Of a DNA stretch of 49,067 nucleotides, positions 20,552-29,122 are shown piece after piece (position 1 is the first letter of the stretch; the number at the start of each line of letters is the position of its first letter). The notes under the pieces were generated by a model. The model saw only the letters and a list, made by a program, of their open reading frames with translations. It was not told the origin of the DNA and made no database searches. The position numbers were made by a program, and so were the translations under genes. The stretch comes from Acetatifactor muris (GTDB taxonomy: Bacteria; Bacillota; Clostridia; Lachnospirales; Lachnospiraceae). The stretch spans positions 1 to 49,067 of the forward strand of contig JAMPHD010000019.1 of assembly GCA_023663635.1 (NCBI GenBank). The letters are read 5' to 3'.

Positions 20552-20580
20552 AGTATACTTGTTCGCGAGAGCATTGTCAA
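20552..20580 (-). promoter_or_regulatory. Promoter for rpsL-rpsG-fusA-tuf
   Basis: On the minus strand a perfect TTGACA (20580-20575) and TATACT (20557-20552) are separated by exactly 17 bp. One of the strongest sigma-A matches in the window, as expected for a translation operon. Confidence 0.85.
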
Positions 20581-20656
20581 TTACTTTTTTATAGAATTTG
20601 TTTGCCTTTTTAACAAGCGACTCTACCATTTCCGGCCGCCGGCGTGAATCGTCGTC

Positions 20657-20685
20657 TTGCATCCCATTTCCGCGTGAAGTATAAT
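20657..20685 (+). promoter_or_regulatory. Promoter for the CgeB-like gene
   Basis: TTGCAT (20657-20662) and a perfect TATAAT (20680-20685) are spaced 17 bp, ending 43 bp before the start of the plus-strand gene. Divergent from the rpsL promoter. Confidence 0.65.
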
Positions 20686-20728
20686 AAATCCATAATATAC
20701 CGCTACCGAAGATCAAAGGAGATTTTAC

Positions 20729-21898
20729 ATGAAAATATTGGTATACAGATACGGCAGCATATGTGAGCCCGATGTCATCCGGGCCTTTCAAAAGCTCGGC
20801 CTGACCGTCCTGGAGGAGACCACGGAGATCACACAAAAAAGCCTTTCTTCCGCGGACCGTGTGCGGTTGGTGGAAAATGTCCTGAAGACGCAACAGCCGC
20901 TCTTTGTGTTCAGCATCAACTTCTATCCGGTCATCGCGGAGATCTGCCACATCTATCGGACAAGATATCTGTGTTGGACGGTAGATGCCCCTGTGCCGGA
21001 GCTGTTCTCCGAATCCATCCGCCATGACACCAATCGCCTCTTCCTGTTCGACCGGGCTCAGTACGAATATTTTGCCCCCTACAACCCCGACGGCATCCGC
21101 TATCTGCCGCTGGCCTCCGACACGGAGCGGTTTGACCGGGTGATCGCCGACATCTCCGACCGGGACAGAACCCGATTTACATGCGATATTTCCTTTGTGG
21201 GATCTCTCTATAATGAGAAAAATCCTCTTCGCGATCTGAAGGGTCTCTCCGACCACGACAGGGGATATGTCGATGCATTGGTGGAATCTGCCCTCAAAGT
21301 ATACGGTTGCAATCTTGTGGAGGAGGCCATGACCGACGACCTGGCGGAGTCCATCCGATCCTGCGCGACTGATTTCTACAGAATGGAGAAGACTGTCACC
21401 GATCCCAAGCGCCATATCGCCGCCCACAGCTATGTGGGCATGCAGATCGCGGAGACGGAACGCATCCGGACGCTGAACACACTGGCGCAGTACTTTGCGG
21501 TGGATCTGTTCACCCGCAGTGACGTCTCCAAACTGCAGGGCGTGCGCACCCACGGCGGTGTGGCCAGCCTGACGGAGATGCCCAAGATCTTTCACTTGAG
21601 CAGGATCAATCTCAACATGACCGTCAAGCCGATCCAGACCGGACTGCCTCTGCGGATCTTCGACATCTTGGGATGCGGCGGTTTCCTCATGACCAACTTT
21701 CAGGCGGAACTTCCGGAATATTTTGAGATCGGCGTGGATCTGGAGGCCTATTCCTGCATGGAGGAACTGGTGGAAAAATGTGCCTACTATCTGGAGCATG
21801 AGGAGGAGCGAGACCGGATCGCCCGAAACGGCTATCAAAAAGTATGTGAACAGCACACTTATCTGCACAGAATGAAAAAGATGATAGAGGCGCTCTAA
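20729..21898 (+). CDS. CgeB/DUF3880-like glycosyltransferase
   Basis: Predicted cytoplasmic glycosyltransferase of the CgeB type, 389 residues. The N-terminal half resembles DUF3880 (LCWTVDAPVPELF, LFDRAQYEYFAPY). The C-terminal half has the Glyco_trans_1_2 region (INLNMTVKPIQTGLPLRIFDILGCGGFLMTNFQ is split across residues of this block, followed by LVEKCAYYLEHEEER). Such proteins act in spore-coat, surface-polymer or flagellin glycosylation. Here it faces a LicD/cytidylyltransferase operon, which favours a cell-surface polymer role by inference. Clear AAAGGAG site 9 nt before the ATG. The 3' end overlaps the convergent dehydrogenase gene by 4 bp. Confidence 0.75.
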   Translation: MKILVYRYGSICEPDVIRAFQKLGLTVLEETTEITQKSLSSADRVRLVENVLKTQQPLFVFSINFYPVIAEICHIYRTRYLCWTVDAPVPELFSESIRHDTNRLFLFDRAQYEYFAPYNPDGIRYLPLASDTERFDRVIADISDRDRTRFTCDISFVGSLYNEKNPLRDLKGLSDHDRGYVDALVESALKVYGCNLVEEAMTDDLAESIRSCATDFYRMEKTVTDPKRHIAAHSYVGMQIAETERIRTLNTLAQYFAVDLFTRSDVSKLQGVRTHGGVASLTEMPKIFHLSRINLNMTVKPIQTGLPLRIFDILGCGGFLMTNFQAELPEYFEIGVDLEAYSCMEELVEKCAYYLEHEEERDRIARNGYQKVCEQHTYLHRMKKMIEAL

Positions 21899-22932
21899 AC
21901 CCCTATCATCTTGATATATTCCCGTGACTTGTCCCGCATACACTCCATGCCGCGATATAATTCCTCCATGGCAAAGCGGTGACTGATCAATTGTTCGGGA
22001 TGAATCCGGCCGTCCCGCAATAACTGCAGAACCGTATGCCAATCATCATCCGCCCTGCCCGTAAAAGAAGAGTTCCAAGTGCCCTTAAGCGTGAGCTGTT
22101 TGCGCAACACCTGCCAATAGACATTCTTGTCCAACGCCATATCCGATGCCGGATTGCCCACCAACATCACCCGCCCTCCCGGGGCGACGCATTGAATCGC
22201 CTCCGTCAAAACCTCGTTCCTGCCCACGCACTCAAAGAAAACATCCACGGCCCGCCCCGTATTTTGGAACCACTCCTCCGCGCTTTGAATCCGCATATCG
22301 CAAAATTCATCCGGCGATACTCCCATTTTCAACGCCGCATTCCGCTGTATATCTTTGTTGCCGACGGTCAGGACCTTTTTGCATCCCATACTCTTTAACA
22401 GCATCACGATCAACAGCCCGATGGTACCCAAGCCGCACACCGCAACGGTTTCGTCCGGCTGCGCTTTGATCCCGCGTATGGCGTGCATGGCCACCGCCAT
22501 GGGTTCCAACATGGCCGCCTGCTCAAAGGTGACATTCTCCGGCAACTCCAACAGATTCCGCGACGGCACCCTCACATATTCCGCAAAACCGCCGTCCGTT
22601 CTCGAACCGAGATAGTTATAGCGCCGGCACATCTCGTATTGTCCCTTTTGGCACTGCGGACATTCCATGCAGGGTATCATGGGAAACACACCCACACGCT
22701 TATGCAACCATGCCGCATCCGCGCCGGGTCCGATCTCCTCCACGACTCCCGCGAATTCATGTCCGGGAATCAACGGATGGGAATAGGCGCCCGTCCGGTA
22801 GATCCGCGGGATATCCGAGCCGCAGATGCCCGCCGCACGCACCGCCACCAGAACAGTGCCCTCCTTCAATATCGGGCGCTCCGTCTCCTCATAGCGCAGA
22901 TCCGCAATGCCATGCAACACATATGCCTTCAT
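21895..22932 (-). CDS. Zinc-dependent medium-chain dehydrogenase, possibly TarJ-like
   Basis: Medium-chain dehydrogenase/reductase of the sorbitol or galactitol-1-phosphate dehydrogenase kind, 345 residues. Catalytic zinc ligands are in GICGSD and PGHEFAG. The structural zinc cysteines lie in CMECPQCQKGQYEMC, and the NAD-binding motif is CGLGTIGLL. By fold alone it could oxidise several polyols. Its 4-bp overlap with an IspD/TarI-type cytidylyltransferase gene and proximity to an Rpe-like gene suggest the TarJ reaction, ribulose 5-phosphate to ribitol 5-phosphate, as an inference. Confidence 0.8.
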   Translation of the reverse strand: MKAYVLHGIADLRYEETERPILKEGTVLVAVRAAGICGSDIPRIYRTGAYSHPLIPGHEFAGVVEEIGPGADAAWLHKRVGVFPMIPCMECPQCQKGQYEMCRRYNYLGSRTDGGFAEYVRVPSRNLLELPENVTFEQAAMLEPMAVAMHAIRGIKAQPDETVAVCGLGTIGLLIVMLLKSMGCKKVLTVGNKDIQRNAALKMGVSPDEFCDMRIQSAEEWFQNTGRAVDVFFECVGRNEVLTEAIQCVAPGGRVMLVGNPASDMALDKNVYWQVLRKQLTLKGTWNSSFTGRADDDWHTVLQLLRDGRIHPEQLISHRFAMEELYRGMECMRDKSREYIKMIGV

Positions 22933-23609
22933 TGTCCGTCCTCCACCATCCTGCGAAAACGCTCTAAATCCTCTATTGTGGTCACCTTGAAATTGCGTTC
23001 GTCCCCCTCTATGTAACAGACATCCATGCCGGCCATGATCGCAGGCTCCGTGGATCCGTTCACGGCGAGAATCCCGTCCCTCGTGAGCATCCGGTTGGCC
23101 TGAAAATATCTCTCCAGTCGAAAAGCCTCCGGCGCCTGACCGGCGATCACCTTTTTACGTTCCAACAGAGATTCGATCCGCCCATCGACTCCGCAATAAA
23201 CCGTATCTTTCATGGGCAACGCGGGCATCACGCCCTCATGCTCTGCGCAGCCCTCCACACATTCCGTGACGGTCCGAGCGGATACCAACGGCCTGGCCGC
23301 ATCGTGGATCAGCACCACCGCATCGTCCGGCGCATAACCCCTGATGTCCGTCAGCCCGTTTAGGATCGACAACTGCCTGTTCTCCCCGGGATCTGAAAAT
23401 CCACGCAGTTTCACTCCCGCCCACGACTTTATGAAATCCCGCCACTCAGGATGTGCCACGATCCAAACGACATCGATCAGCGGATGATCCTCCATGGTCT
23501 GCAGGCAATATGCGATCACGGGACGTCCGCCCACCTCCAGATATTGTTTGGGTATATCGGAACCTAAACGGCTGCCGGTTCCCCCCGACAGGATCAGCGC
23601 AATATTCAT
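22929..23609 (-). CDS. IspD/TarI-type cytidylyltransferase
   Basis: Transfers CMP from CTP to a phosphorylated alcohol. The 226-residue protein has the nucleotide-binding loop ALILSGGTGSRLGSDIPKQY, the central VLIHDAARPLV and the C-terminal region NFKVTTIEDLERF. IspD (methylerythritol phosphate) and TarI (ribitol or pentitol phosphate) share these motifs. Coupling to a dehydrogenase, as in TarIJ pairs, favours CDP-pentitol synthesis over isoprenoid synthesis. The ATG at 23609 is preferred because GGAGG lies 5 nt before it; the in-frame ATG at 23621 lies upstream of that site. Confidence 0.82.
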   Translation of the reverse strand: MNIALILSGGTGSRLGSDIPKQYLEVGGRPVIAYCLQTMEDHPLIDVVWIVAHPEWRDFIKSWAGVKLRGFSDPGENRQLSILNGLTDIRGYAPDDAVVLIHDAARPLVSARTVTECVEGCAEHEGVMPALPMKDTVYCGVDGRIESLLERKKVIAGQAPEAFRLERYFQANRMLTRDGILAVNGSTEPAIMAGMDVCYIEGDERNFKVTTIEDLERFRRMVEDGQ

Positions 23610-23654
23610 TCCAACCTCCAAGCCGGCTGCCGATGGCGCAGCGTCCTTTGTATA

Positions 23655-24314
23655 TTATATGATGTTCCTGATGTCCTTAAGCACATCACTATAGGGTTCC
23701 TTCTTGCCAAAGAGCAACGTGGTGCCCAACACAAATCCCTTGACGCCTCTGGGCGCAAAGGACTCTATTTTGTCCCGGCTGCACGCGCCGTCCCAATAGA
23801 TATTGAAATCCATCTCATCTTTCAACGACAGAAGTTTCGTGATCTTCTTGCCCACATAAGGCATGAACATCTGTCCCGCGTTGCCCGGATTCACCGCCAT
23901 CACAAGGACCTTCTTTACAATGCGCAACATCTCAAACACCGTCTCCACACTGGTGCCCGGATTAATGGCGATCCCCGGGGTAAGGCCCGCATCGATGATC
24001 TTCTGCAAAGTGGTGGAGGGATGATATTCCGCCTCCGGATGGATATAGATCGTGTCCCCTTCGCTCAGTCTTTTGATAAACAGATTGATGTTGTTATTGG
24101 GGTGTTCGATCATCAGATGCACATCCAACGGCAGTTTCGTGGCGGAACGAATATAGGACATATCATTCAAAGACATGGCAAAGTTCGGCACATATCTTCC
24201 ATCCATGATATCTATATGAAAGGAATCTATTCCCGCCTGCTCAAGATCCGCCACTTCCTGCTGCAAATTTCCGTAATTCGCGCACATCATGGATGCCATC
24301 AGCTCTATCTTCAT
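23655..24314 (-). CDS. Ribulose-phosphate 3-epimerase family protein
   Basis: TIM-barrel protein of the Rpe/AlsE family, 219 residues. Metal- and substrate-binding segments are visible: ASMMCANYGNL, SFHIDIMDGRYVPNF, DVHLMIEHP and VMAVNPGNAGQ. The acid residue lies in YWDGACS where most members read VDGG. It diverges from housekeeping Rpe, as AlsE-like paralogs in polymer clusters do. In this operon it may supply ribulose 5-phosphate or a related ketose phosphate to the dehydrogenase and cytidylyltransferase. It is 35 bp downstream of licD, with an AGAGGA site. Confidence 0.8.
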   Translation of the reverse strand: MKIELMASMMCANYGNLQQEVADLEQAGIDSFHIDIMDGRYVPNFAMSLNDMSYIRSATKLPLDVHLMIEHPNNNINLFIKRLSEGDTIYIHPEAEYHPSTTLQKIIDAGLTPGIAINPGTSVETVFEMLRIVKKVLVMAVNPGNAGQMFMPYVGKKITKLLSLKDEMDFNIYWDGACSRDKIESFAPRGVKGFVLGTTLLFGKKEPYSDVLKDIRNII

Positions 24315-24349
24315 CGTCTTTTCCTCTTCCGGCTCTCCGCCGGCATCGT

Positions 24350-25825
24350 CTATGCCAAGTTCTTCTGTTCTTCTCTTCTCTCCTCGAGGCTGTTGAGCAG
24401 TATAAACTTGCCTTTACTCTGGAACGGCTGCAGGATCGCATTCAGATCACCGTAGTACGCGTCACATACCTCCGCCGCTCTGTCCACATTGTCCGTCTCG
24501 TCACAGATACCCCATCCCGCCGCCTTATAGCCATCCAAGATCCGCTGATACCGCTCACCCGATTCCGGATTGACCTGATCCAAAATTTTCCTCATAACGG
24601 GATGCGGCCGCCACCACAATGCTACGACATCCTGCGACCTCTCAAACGTGTGTAACGTCTCCTCCAGTTTGTCCAACGCCTCATCGCCATATAGGGCATA
24701 AATCTGCGGATTATTGGCGCTGAGTACGATTTTCTTGCGGGCACCGTCCTTCTTTGTGATAAGCGGCTGCCACGCATCGGGAATCTCCAGAGTGGCCTCC
24801 TTCACTTCTATCTCATCCAAAAGGCCGATCTGTTCCGCCTTGGTCTCTATATTTTTCACGTACTCGCGCAATTGTTTCAGCTGCCTTGCATAAAAAGGAT
24901 ATTCATGCATACCCGGACATCTGACTTTCGCATGATAATCTTTATAAATAGTCGTGAGGATCTCATCATACCCCGATGGCACCGGCACCATGAAATTTTC
25001 AAAGCTTGCCCCATAGGTTTCTTTAAACCAAGCCTTGGGATACTTTTTATAGTCCCACTTGACATAATCCATATATTCCACGAGATAGTCCCCATCCTTC
25101 TCGCCGTATATCATGGCCAGTCGATTGCCCCACTTCCAGATTTCAGACTGCGCTTTCTCCCAGTCCTCTTCCTCGATGTATCGCCTGTTTATCTTAAAAT
25201 GGCAGTTCTTCTCCAGACAATCCAATATCTCATGCATCTCGGCAACAGCCATTTTTTCTTTCTCCGTCCGCCCCTCATCTTCCGCGGTTCTGAGTTTACC
25301 CTCCCATATGTCCTGCGCCAGTTTTGCCGCATGTCCCGTCAGAGCGAACAGATTGATCTGCATCTCCCGCTCCTGCTTATTGCGGGGCAGATAATCCAAC
25401 GCAAAGATATCCAATCCCACCGTAAAAGGACAATTGTGAAACGCATTCATCCATTCGGGGGTAATATTGATGCCGTTTCCATTGTTCACACAGGAGTGAA
25501 ACTGTGTGTACCCCTCTTCAGTGAGCGCGCTGCGTACGCAGTATCCCTTCGGCAATTCCGCGGGAAGCACCTTCATCAGTTTCATGTAGTCGCTCCGTTT
25601 CAGCCAGATATCGATATCATCATCCCACGGAATAAAGCCCTCATGGCGGATGGCTCCCAACAATGTGCCGTACGCCACATACCATGTCAGATGATGCCTG
25701 TCACACACCTCTGCGATCTTCTGCAGCACTTCCAGACTTGCAGCCCAGAAGGTCTTCATCGTGGTATCCAGATAAAATCCGTCACGCACTTCCTGATCAA
25801 AAAAATCCTCACTAAACTCTAACAT
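24350..25825 (-). CDS. LicD-family phosphotransferase with C-terminal extension
   Basis: LicD proteins transfer a phosphorylated alcohol such as phosphocholine or phospho-polyol from a CDP donor to surface glycans. The 491 residues begin with the LicD nucleotidyltransferase core: YGTLLGAIRHEGFIPWDDD is the signature, followed by DIDIWLKRSDY. The family core ends by about residue 300. The last ~170 residues (KKIVLSANNPQIYALYG, ALWWRPHPVMRKIL, GDLNAILQPFQSKGK) resemble the acceptor/donor half of CDP-glycerol glycerophosphotransferase-like enzymes. This is a probable fusion and a good candidate to use the CDP-pentitol made by its operon partners. Confidence 0.82.
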   Translation of the reverse strand: MLEFSEDFFDQEVRDGFYLDTTMKTFWAASLEVLQKIAEVCDRHHLTWYVAYGTLLGAIRHEGFIPWDDDIDIWLKRSDYMKLMKVLPAELPKGYCVRSALTEEGYTQFHSCVNNGNGINITPEWMNAFHNCPFTVGLDIFALDYLPRNKQEREMQINLFALTGHAAKLAQDIWEGKLRTAEDEGRTEKEKMAVAEMHEILDCLEKNCHFKINRRYIEEEDWEKAQSEIWKWGNRLAMIYGEKDGDYLVEYMDYVKWDYKKYPKAWFKETYGASFENFMVPVPSGYDEILTTIYKDYHAKVRCPGMHEYPFYARQLKQLREYVKNIETKAEQIGLLDEIEVKEATLEIPDAWQPLITKKDGARKKIVLSANNPQIYALYGDEALDKLEETLHTFERSQDVVALWWRPHPVMRKILDQVNPESGERYQRILDGYKAAGWGICDETDNVDRAAEVCDAYYGDLNAILQPFQSKGKFILLNSLEERREEQKNLA

Positions 25826-25876
25826 CTTCCGTCTCCCGGTTCACTCAAACATTACAACATGGTACAAGATCTCCGA

Positions 25877-27265
25877 TCAGATCTCATTTCCGGGAAACTT
25901 GGGAATCCCCGCGAAACCCTTTGCCAGATCCTCATCCGTGGGAATATAATCGCTCATCTCTCCGTTATTGTAACGCTCGTAAGCCACCATATCGAAGTAT
26001 CCCGTGCCGGTGAGGCCGAAGAGAATGGTCTTCTCCTCCCCCGTCTCCTTGCATTTCAGCGCCTCGTCCATGGCCACCTTGATCGCGTGAGAACTCTCAG
26101 GCGCAGGCAAAATACCCTCCACTCTCGCAAACTCCTCCGCCGCCTTGAATACGGAAGTCTGCTCCACACTGACAGCCTCCATATACCCGTCCGCGTACAG
26201 CTGCGACAGCACCGAACTCATGCCATGGTAACGCAATCCGCCCGCGTGATTGGCCGCCGGTATAAATCCGCTGCCCAGAGTATACATCTTTGCCAATGGA
26301 CAAACTTTTCCGGTGTCACAGAAATCATACACATATTTACCCCTGGTCAGGCTGGGGCAGGACGCGGGCTCCACGGCAACAAATCTGTAATCCGCCTCCC
26401 CGCGCAGTTTCTCTCCCATGAACGGGGCGATCAGGCCGCCCAAATTGGAGCCGCCTCCGGCACATCCGATGATCACATCCGGTTTGATTCCATACTTATC
26501 CATCGCGGCCTTGGTCTCCAATCCGATCACGGACTGATGCAGGAGAACCTGTGTCAGCACGGAGCCCAATACATAGCGATAACCCTCCTGAGAGGTGGCT
26601 GCCTCCACCGCCTCGGAAATAGCGCAGCCCAAACTTCCCGTAGTCCCCGGGAACTCCTCCAGGATCTTGCGTCCCACATTGGTGGTATTGGAGGGAGAAG
26701 GGGTCACGTTTGCCCCATAGGTCCTCATAACTTCCCGTCGGAAAGGCTTTTGCTCATAAGAACACTTCACCATGTAAACCTGACAGTCCAAACCCAGATA
26801 AGCACATGCCATAGAGAGCGCCGTACCCCACTGTCCTGCTCCGGTCTCCGTGGTCACGCCCTTGAGTCCCTGATTCTTGGCATAATACGCCTGAGCGATG
26901 GCCGAATTCAGCTTATGGCTGCCGCTGGTGTTATTGCCCTCAAACTTGTAGTAGATCTTGGCAGGCGTCTGCAATTTTTCCTCCAGACAGTAAGCGCGCA
27001 CCAGAGGAGAGGGACGGTACATCTTATAAAACTTCCGAATCTCCTCCGGAATCTTAAAATACGGCGTGGTGTCGTCCAGTTCCTGCTTGCACAGCTCCTC
27101 ACAGAAAATGCCGCTCATCTCCTCCAAAGTCAGAGGCTGCAGAGTGCCGGGATTCAACAACGGCGCCGGTTTATTCTTCATATCCGCCCGCATATTGTAC
27201 CAACTGTCCGGCATCTCATGTTCTTCCAGATAGATTTTGTAAGGAATTTTCTTTTCTTCGCTCAT
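25877..27265 (-). CDS. trpB: Tryptophan synthase beta chain-like protein (TrpB2)
   Basis: PLP-dependent enzyme of the TrpB2 subgroup, 462 residues, longer than TrpB1 (about 400). The PLP lysine is in NTSGSHKLN, the phosphate-binding glycines are in GCAGGGSNLGG, and the conserved ETGAGQWG follows the lysine. TrpB2 can make tryptophan from indole and serine without TrpA; no trpA is nearby, which fits a stand-alone salvage role. The ATG at 27265 is preferred because a GGAG site precedes it; an ATG 12 nt upstream has only a weak site. Confidence 0.9.
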   Translation of the reverse strand: MSEEKKIPYKIYLEEHEMPDSWYNMRADMKNKPAPLLNPGTLQPLTLEEMSGIFCEELCKQELDDTTPYFKIPEEIRKFYKMYRPSPLVRAYCLEEKLQTPAKIYYKFEGNNTSGSHKLNSAIAQAYYAKNQGLKGVTTETGAGQWGTALSMACAYLGLDCQVYMVKCSYEQKPFRREVMRTYGANVTPSPSNTTNVGRKILEEFPGTTGSLGCAISEAVEAATSQEGYRYVLGSVLTQVLLHQSVIGLETKAAMDKYGIKPDVIIGCAGGGSNLGGLIAPFMGEKLRGEADYRFVAVEPASCPSLTRGKYVYDFCDTGKVCPLAKMYTLGSGFIPAANHAGGLRYHGMSSVLSQLYADGYMEAVSVEQTSVFKAAEEFARVEGILPAPESSHAIKVAMDEALKCKETGEEKTILFGLTGTGYFDMVAYERYNNGEMSDYIPTDEDLAKGFAGIPKFPGNEI

Positions 27266-27351
27266 ATCGTTCTCCATTTCCGTCTTTTCAAACTATATTA
27301 TGGTTCAGGGTCAGACCGGGTTGACATACCAATTTCCGGATACCACTCATT

Positions 27352-27379
27352 ATTATACCAAAGTCAGCGGATAAAGCAA
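27352..27379 (-). promoter_or_regulatory. Promoter for trpB2
   Basis: On the minus strand TTGCTT (27379-27374) and a perfect TATAAT (27357-27352) are spaced 16 bp, about 85 bp upstream of the trpB2 start. Confidence 0.5.
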
Positions 27380-27436
27380 CTTTTTTGTGGGGAAAATGTG
27401 CTGTTTTGCGTGGGAAATTTACTGCCTGTTACGCGG

Positions 27437-28801
27437 TTATCGCGATCCGGAAATATCAAAGTTCACCGCCCGCAAGTCCACCGTGAGAGCCGGGCGGACG
27501 CCAAATCCCTCCAGTCCCACGTTTTCCTGTCGCAAAAGCTCCTTGGTGTAACCGTTTCCCACCAGATAGCATTGGGACGCGGTATGTTCCACAGGCTCCC
27601 GCAGCCACCAACAATATTCATTTACCCCCAGATCATCCCGATCCAGAACATACCAGTTGCTATTGTCGCGGTCAACCGCCGCCTGCGTGGGAACGGCATA
27701 CTTGCTGATCCCCGCCTCGTCAAACCATGCCAACTCTTCCAATGACAACAGATACACACGATCTGTCGTTGTGACGGTCGCCCCCTCCGACAGAGCATTG
27801 GCATTGGTCACGTTCTCGACTTCCACAACGGCCGACAGTTCCTCCTCCGTAAACCCGTGCAGAAATCCCGCCTCATTTTGATAGCCGTTCTTTAATTCCG
27901 CCATGGCGCCTGACTCAGGCGGTTGATCCGCATAGACCACCACTTCATCATCGCTGTTCAGCCAGGTTCTGATATTGGAAACACTCCAATCACTGTTTCC
28001 CCGCACCATGGCCTGCAGCTCCATATCCGTGTCCGCCTCAGACTCCCGACTCCAATAACTTGCATGGTCATACCAATTATACTTTCCGCTCTCCGCCGCG
28101 TCAAAGGCCTTCATACTGAGAATATCCGCCGCCACCAGAACCGCCCGGGTGCCGTCATCAGACAGTTTGAGCACGCGCCACCGAATTTCCTCCCCGTTAT
28201 AGCTGCCGAAAGTGACCGTGTCTCCCACCGTCACCGTCTGCACCTCCCGGTTGGACACATTTCCCGTGACCGCATAATACACCCCGCCCGCCACAAGCAG
28301 GACTGCCGCGAGTATGAGCGCCGCCGCCCACATCTTGGAAGGTTTCTTACGCGATTGCGATATCTGCAATATCGCTCCGGTCTCCCCCGCCGTCTCGGAG
28401 GGCTGAGTATCGTCCCGGGTCTCCAGATTTTTCACAAATTGAAGTATGGCCGTTTCGGCCTCCCCGTCCCCCGCGTTCACCCGCTGATGTATCCTCAAAA
28501 AATATTCCATGGACTTGGACAGCGATACATCCTCCAGCTTGTACATCAGGATCGGTATGGATCTGCTGACCGCCCGCTCCACCTCCCGAAGTACATGGGG
28601 CGACCGATTGGCGCTCCGCGACATCAACAGAACCACCGCCGTCGAACTGTCGATTGCGTTCACAAGCTCTTCCGCATATTCCTGTCCGGAGCGTATATCC
28701 CTGGGCGCAATGAAACACTTCGTGCCGTTGCGCTCCAACAGATCACATATTTTCTTTGCCTCTGCAGCGTCCTTGGAAGAATGAGATATAAATATCTGCA
28801 T
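27437..28801 (-). CDS. TIR-domain membrane protein with extracellular DUF6273-like domain
   Basis: A 454-residue protein with three parts. Residues 1-125 form a bacterial TIR domain: MQIFISHSSKDA is strand A, FIAPRDIRSG the BB loop, and SPHVLREVERA holds the expected catalytic Glu (E73). One membrane segment spans about 157-178. The remaining ~270 residues are predicted outside and resemble DUF6273 (VTFGSYNGEEIRWRVL, SNIRTWLN, GVRPALTVDL). An intact Glu suggests NAD-processing ability. The ATG at 28801 follows a GAGAGGA site; upstream ATGs lack one. It neighbours a Thoeris pair but points away from it. Function unknown; signalling from outside to the TIR domain is inference. Confidence 0.75.
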   Translation of the reverse strand: MQIFISHSSKDAAEAKKICDLLERNGTKCFIAPRDIRSGQEYAEELVNAIDSSTAVVLLMSRSANRSPHVLREVERAVSRSIPILMYKLEDVSLSKSMEYFLRIHQRVNAGDGEAETAILQFVKNLETRDDTQPSETAGETGAILQISQSRKKPSKMWAAALILAAVLLVAGGVYYAVTGNVSNREVQTVTVGDTVTFGSYNGEEIRWRVLKLSDDGTRAVLVAADILSMKAFDAAESGKYNWYDHASYWSRESEADTDMELQAMVRGNSDWSVSNIRTWLNSDDEVVVYADQPPESGAMAELKNGYQNEAGFLHGFTEEELSAVVEVENVTNANALSEGATVTTTDRVYLLSLEELAWFDEAGISKYAVPTQAAVDRDNSNWYVLDRDDLGVNEYCWWLREPVEHTASQCYLVGNGYTKELLRQENVGLEGFGVRPALTVDLRAVNFDISGSR

Positions 28802-28858
28802 TTTATCGGTCCTCTCCCGCCCTGCCATGTGGCAGTGTTGTTTAAGATATACGAATGA

Positions 28859-28884
28859 CCAAGGTTCCATGAAGGAAACCTTGG
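28859..28884. other. Hairpin upstream of the TIR membrane gene
   Basis: An 8-bp inverted repeat CCAAGGTT / AACCTTGG with a further CC/GG extension forms a compact hairpin about 60 bp upstream of the start at 28801. It has no T-run on either side. It could be a leader structure or a protein-binding site. Confidence 0.45.
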
Positions 28885-28899
28885 AGTGTCCGCTTTATT

Positions 28900-28936
28900 A
28901 ACATAAGGGCAGCTCGCAGAGCTTGTTGCCCGTTGT
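28900..28936. repeat. Interspersed hairpin repeat, copy 2
   Basis: A 37-bp copy of the repeat at 2830-2867. Here the core is a perfect AGCTC-GCA-GAGCT palindrome inside GGGCA/TGCCC arms. It is followed one base later by copy 3 in the same orientation. Confidence 0.75.
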
Positions 28937-28937
28937 C

Positions 28938-28974
28938 AACATAAGGGCAGCTCGCAGAATGTGCTGCCCGTTGT
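28938..28974. repeat. Interspersed hairpin repeat, copy 3
   Basis: A direct tandem copy of the preceding repeat, with the outer arms conserved and a few changes in the core (GCAGAATGTGC). The tandem pair stands between the TIR membrane gene and the left end of the Thoeris cassette. Confidence 0.75.
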
Positions 28975-29019
28975 TTATTATACGGGAAAATGGCGAGAAA
29001 TGCAATCGGGGGGCGGGGA

Positions 29020-29068
29020 ATAAAGGATAATTTGGGATTATCAGATGAAAAACAAAGGCCGATTCTTA
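29020..29068 (+). repeat. Left arm of a perfect 49-bp inverted repeat around the Thoeris pair
   Basis: This 49-bp sequence is identical to the reverse complement of 31238-31286. It ends 54 bp before the thsB start and points toward it. A GCGG tetranucleotide also precedes both arms, with a 3-nt difference in spacing. No clear target-site duplication was found outside the arms. Confidence 0.95.
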
Positions 29069-29122
29069 TTTCCTAAGATGCAGAAACCGGCGCGAGAGAA
29101 TCATATTTTTAGGGGTGATATA

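Noticed and set aside
20531..22042. 503-residue minus-strand frame opposite the CgeB-like gene
   Set aside because: The plus-strand gene has a promoter, ribosome binding site and recognisable domains; the minus frame has none.
25859..27745. 628-residue plus-strand frame opposite trpB2
   Set aside because: Antisense shadow across trpB2 and the end of the TIR gene, with no start signals.
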